DNA of 6,776 nt from assembly GCA_046757585.1 (NCBI GenBank), contig JBHHYR010000214.1:1-6776 (forward strand), read 5' to 3'. Under the pieces are notes generated by a model. It searched no databases and was not told where the DNA came from. It was given only the letters and a program-made list of their open reading frames with translations. Shown here piece by piece: positions 5,885 to 6,776 of this stretch. This DNA is from JBHHYR01 sp046757585 (lineage in GTDB: Bacteria; Desulfobacterota; Binatia; HRBIN30). How positions within the stretch are numbered: position 1 is the stretch's first letter; every line of letters starts with the position of its first letter. The position numbers and the translations under genes are program-made.

Positions 5885-6536
5885 GGCGGCTGGCGGACCC
5901 CCCGCACGCCAGGCGGCCGAAGTTTGCGAGGATCTTCAGACCGACTGCCTGGCTCTTTTCCGGGTGATACTGCGTGGCGAACACGTTGTCGCGGGCGACG
6001 GCTGAGGTGAACTCGATCCCATACTCAGTCGTGGTCGCGGTGAGCGAGGGCTCCGCCGGGACGACGTAGTAGGAGTGGACGAAGTAGGTGAAGCTGCCGT
6101 CGTCGATGCCCTGCAGGTGCGGCGGGTTCTGGCACTTGCGGATCCGGTTCCATCCCATGTGCGGCACCTTCAGCGCCGGCGTGTCGGGGAACCGGACGAC
6201 GCGGCCCGGCAAGACGCCGAGTCCGGGGACGCGGCCGAACTCCTCGCTTTCTTCGAACAGCAACTGCATGCCGAGGCAGATGCCAAGGAAGGGCACACCG
6301 GCCGCGATCACGCGGCGAACGGGCTCCACCAGGTCGTAGGTACGCAGGTTGTCCATGCAGGCCCGGAACGCGCCGACGCCGGGCAGCACCACGCCGGCAG
6401 CTGCGGTGATGCGCGCCGGATCACGGGTGACAGCGGCGGCGAACCCGACGTGCTCGAGCCCCTTCTGCACCGAGCGTAGGTTCCCCATGCCGTAGTCGAT
6501 GATGGCAATGGACGAACTCCCGTTGCCCGTGTCCAT
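5877..6536 (-). CDS. hisH: Imidazole glycerol phosphate synthase, glutamine amidotransferase subunit HisH
   Basis: HisH is the class I glutamine amidotransferase that hydrolyses glutamine and passes ammonia to HisF within the heterodimeric synthase. The 219-residue protein has the full catalytic triad: C87 in GICLGMQLLFE (85-95), H191 and E193 in ATQYHPEKS (187-195). Supporting blocks are IIDYGMGNLRSV (12-23), the oxyanion-strand LPGVGAF (51-57), PHMGWN (125-130) and FVHSYYV (152-158). The ATG at 6536 is chosen because GAGGA (6542-6546) lies 5 bases upstream and the N-terminus enters the first beta strand after only nine residues, MDTGNGSSS. The frame is open further upstream to 6656, but that part would overlap the end of hisB and has no family-like sequence. 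It follows hisB after 43 bases and overlaps hisA by 8. Confidence 0.97.
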   Translation of the reverse strand: MDTGNGSSSIAIIDYGMGNLRSVQKGLEHVGFAAAVTRDPARITAAAGVVLPGVGAFRACMDNLRTYDLVEPVRRVIAAGVPFLGICLGMQLLFEESEEFGRVPGLGVLPGRVVRFPDTPALKVPHMGWNRIRKCQNPPHLQGIDDGSFTYFVHSYYVVPAEPSLTATTTEYGIEFTSAVARDNVFATQYHPEKSQAVGLKILANFGRLACGGSASRHE

Positions 6537-6541
6537 GGTGT

Positions 6542-6546
6542 TCCTC
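6542..6546 (-). promoter_or_regulatory. Ribosome binding site of hisH
   Basis: Read on the minus strand, GAGGA is followed by five bases (ACACC) and the ATG at 6536. This supports the short HisH start over ATG or alternative codons further upstream. Confidence 0.6.
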
Positions 6547-6579
6547 GTCACGCCCCACGCGCCGTCAACAGCGGAGTGC

Positions 6580-6776
6580 TCATAGCGTGCCCTTCGTCGA
6601 CGGCACACCCCGGACGCGCGGATCGACCTGCGTGGCCTGGTCGAGGGCGCGCGCAAAGGCCTTGAACCCCGCCTCGATGATGTGATGCGGGTTGCGCCCC
6701 TGCACCTGGTTGAGGTGCACGTTCATTCCGGCCTGATTTGCAAAGGCGAGAAAGAAGTCGTGCACCAGCTCCGTAT
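6580..6776 (-). CDS. hisB: Imidazoleglycerol-phosphate dehydratase HisB, C-terminal part (5' end beyond window)
   Basis: The 64 visible residues are the C-terminal third of HisB, the manganese-dependent enzyme that dehydrates imidazole glycerol phosphate to imidazole acetol phosphate. They start TELVHDFFLAFANQAG and contain GRNPHHIIEAGFKAFARAL. Its HHIIE is the second of the two HHxxE metal-binding motifs of the family. The end, DPRVRGVPSTKGTL, has the typical Ser-Thr-Lys-Gly C-terminus. The frame is open to the window edge, so the GTG at 6765 lies within the gene and is not its start. The N-terminal half, including the first metal motif and any fused phosphatase domain, is out of view. Its stop lies 43 bases before hisH, consistent with one his transcript. 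Confidence 0.96.
   Translation of the reverse strand, partial: TELVHDFFLAFANQAGMNVHLNQVQGRNPHHIIEAGFKAFARALDQATQVDPRVRGVPSTKGTL

Noticed and set aside
6537..6656. 40-codon upstream extension of HisH overlapping the hisB end
   Set aside because: It has no similarity to the HisH N-terminus, it would overlap hisB, and the ATG at 6536 has a ribosome binding site.

Overview
The window is GC-rich bacterial chromosome. It carries a conserved histidine-biosynthesis gene run next to envelope and secreted-protein genes. Nothing in it is mobile, phage-like or CRISPR-like. The mix of a cohesin-like secreted protein, a secreted parallel beta-helix protein and an HAE3-type RND permease resembles uncultured environmental lineages such as the former Deltaproteobacteria or Candidatus Binatota. 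That placement is an impression from gene content, not from a search.

Layout. Positions 2-184 (+) hold the last 60 residues of a probable secreted protein with a cohesin-like C-terminus. It converges on a complete RND/MMPL-family permease at 285-2633 (-), with a stem-loop in the 100-base gap. A gene-free divergent region of about 370 bases (2634-3000) follows. It has a perfect 12-base palindrome and a hairpin pair followed by seven T. Then comes a secreted right-handed beta-helix protein (3001-4182, +) with a good ribosome binding site and signal peptide. It converges on the histidine cluster, which is read on the minus strand: hisB (3' end only, 6580-6776), hisH (5877-6536), hisA (5144-5884) and hisF (4283-5050).

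How the genes work together. HisA isomerises ProFAR to PRFAR. HisH and HisF form imidazole glycerol phosphate synthase, which converts PRFAR and glutamine-derived ammonia to IGP and AICAR. HisB then dehydrates IGP. These four successive functions are probably cotranscribed: hisH and hisA overlap by 8 bases, and the other two gaps are 43 and 93 bases. No hisI or hisE follows hisF; the cluster ends against the oppositely oriented beta-helix gene.

I found no convincing undescribed system. The most useful second looks are the one-sided transmembrane acidic residue of the RND protein, the structured leader upstream of the beta-helix gene, and the cysteine-rich beta-helix protein of unknown role.
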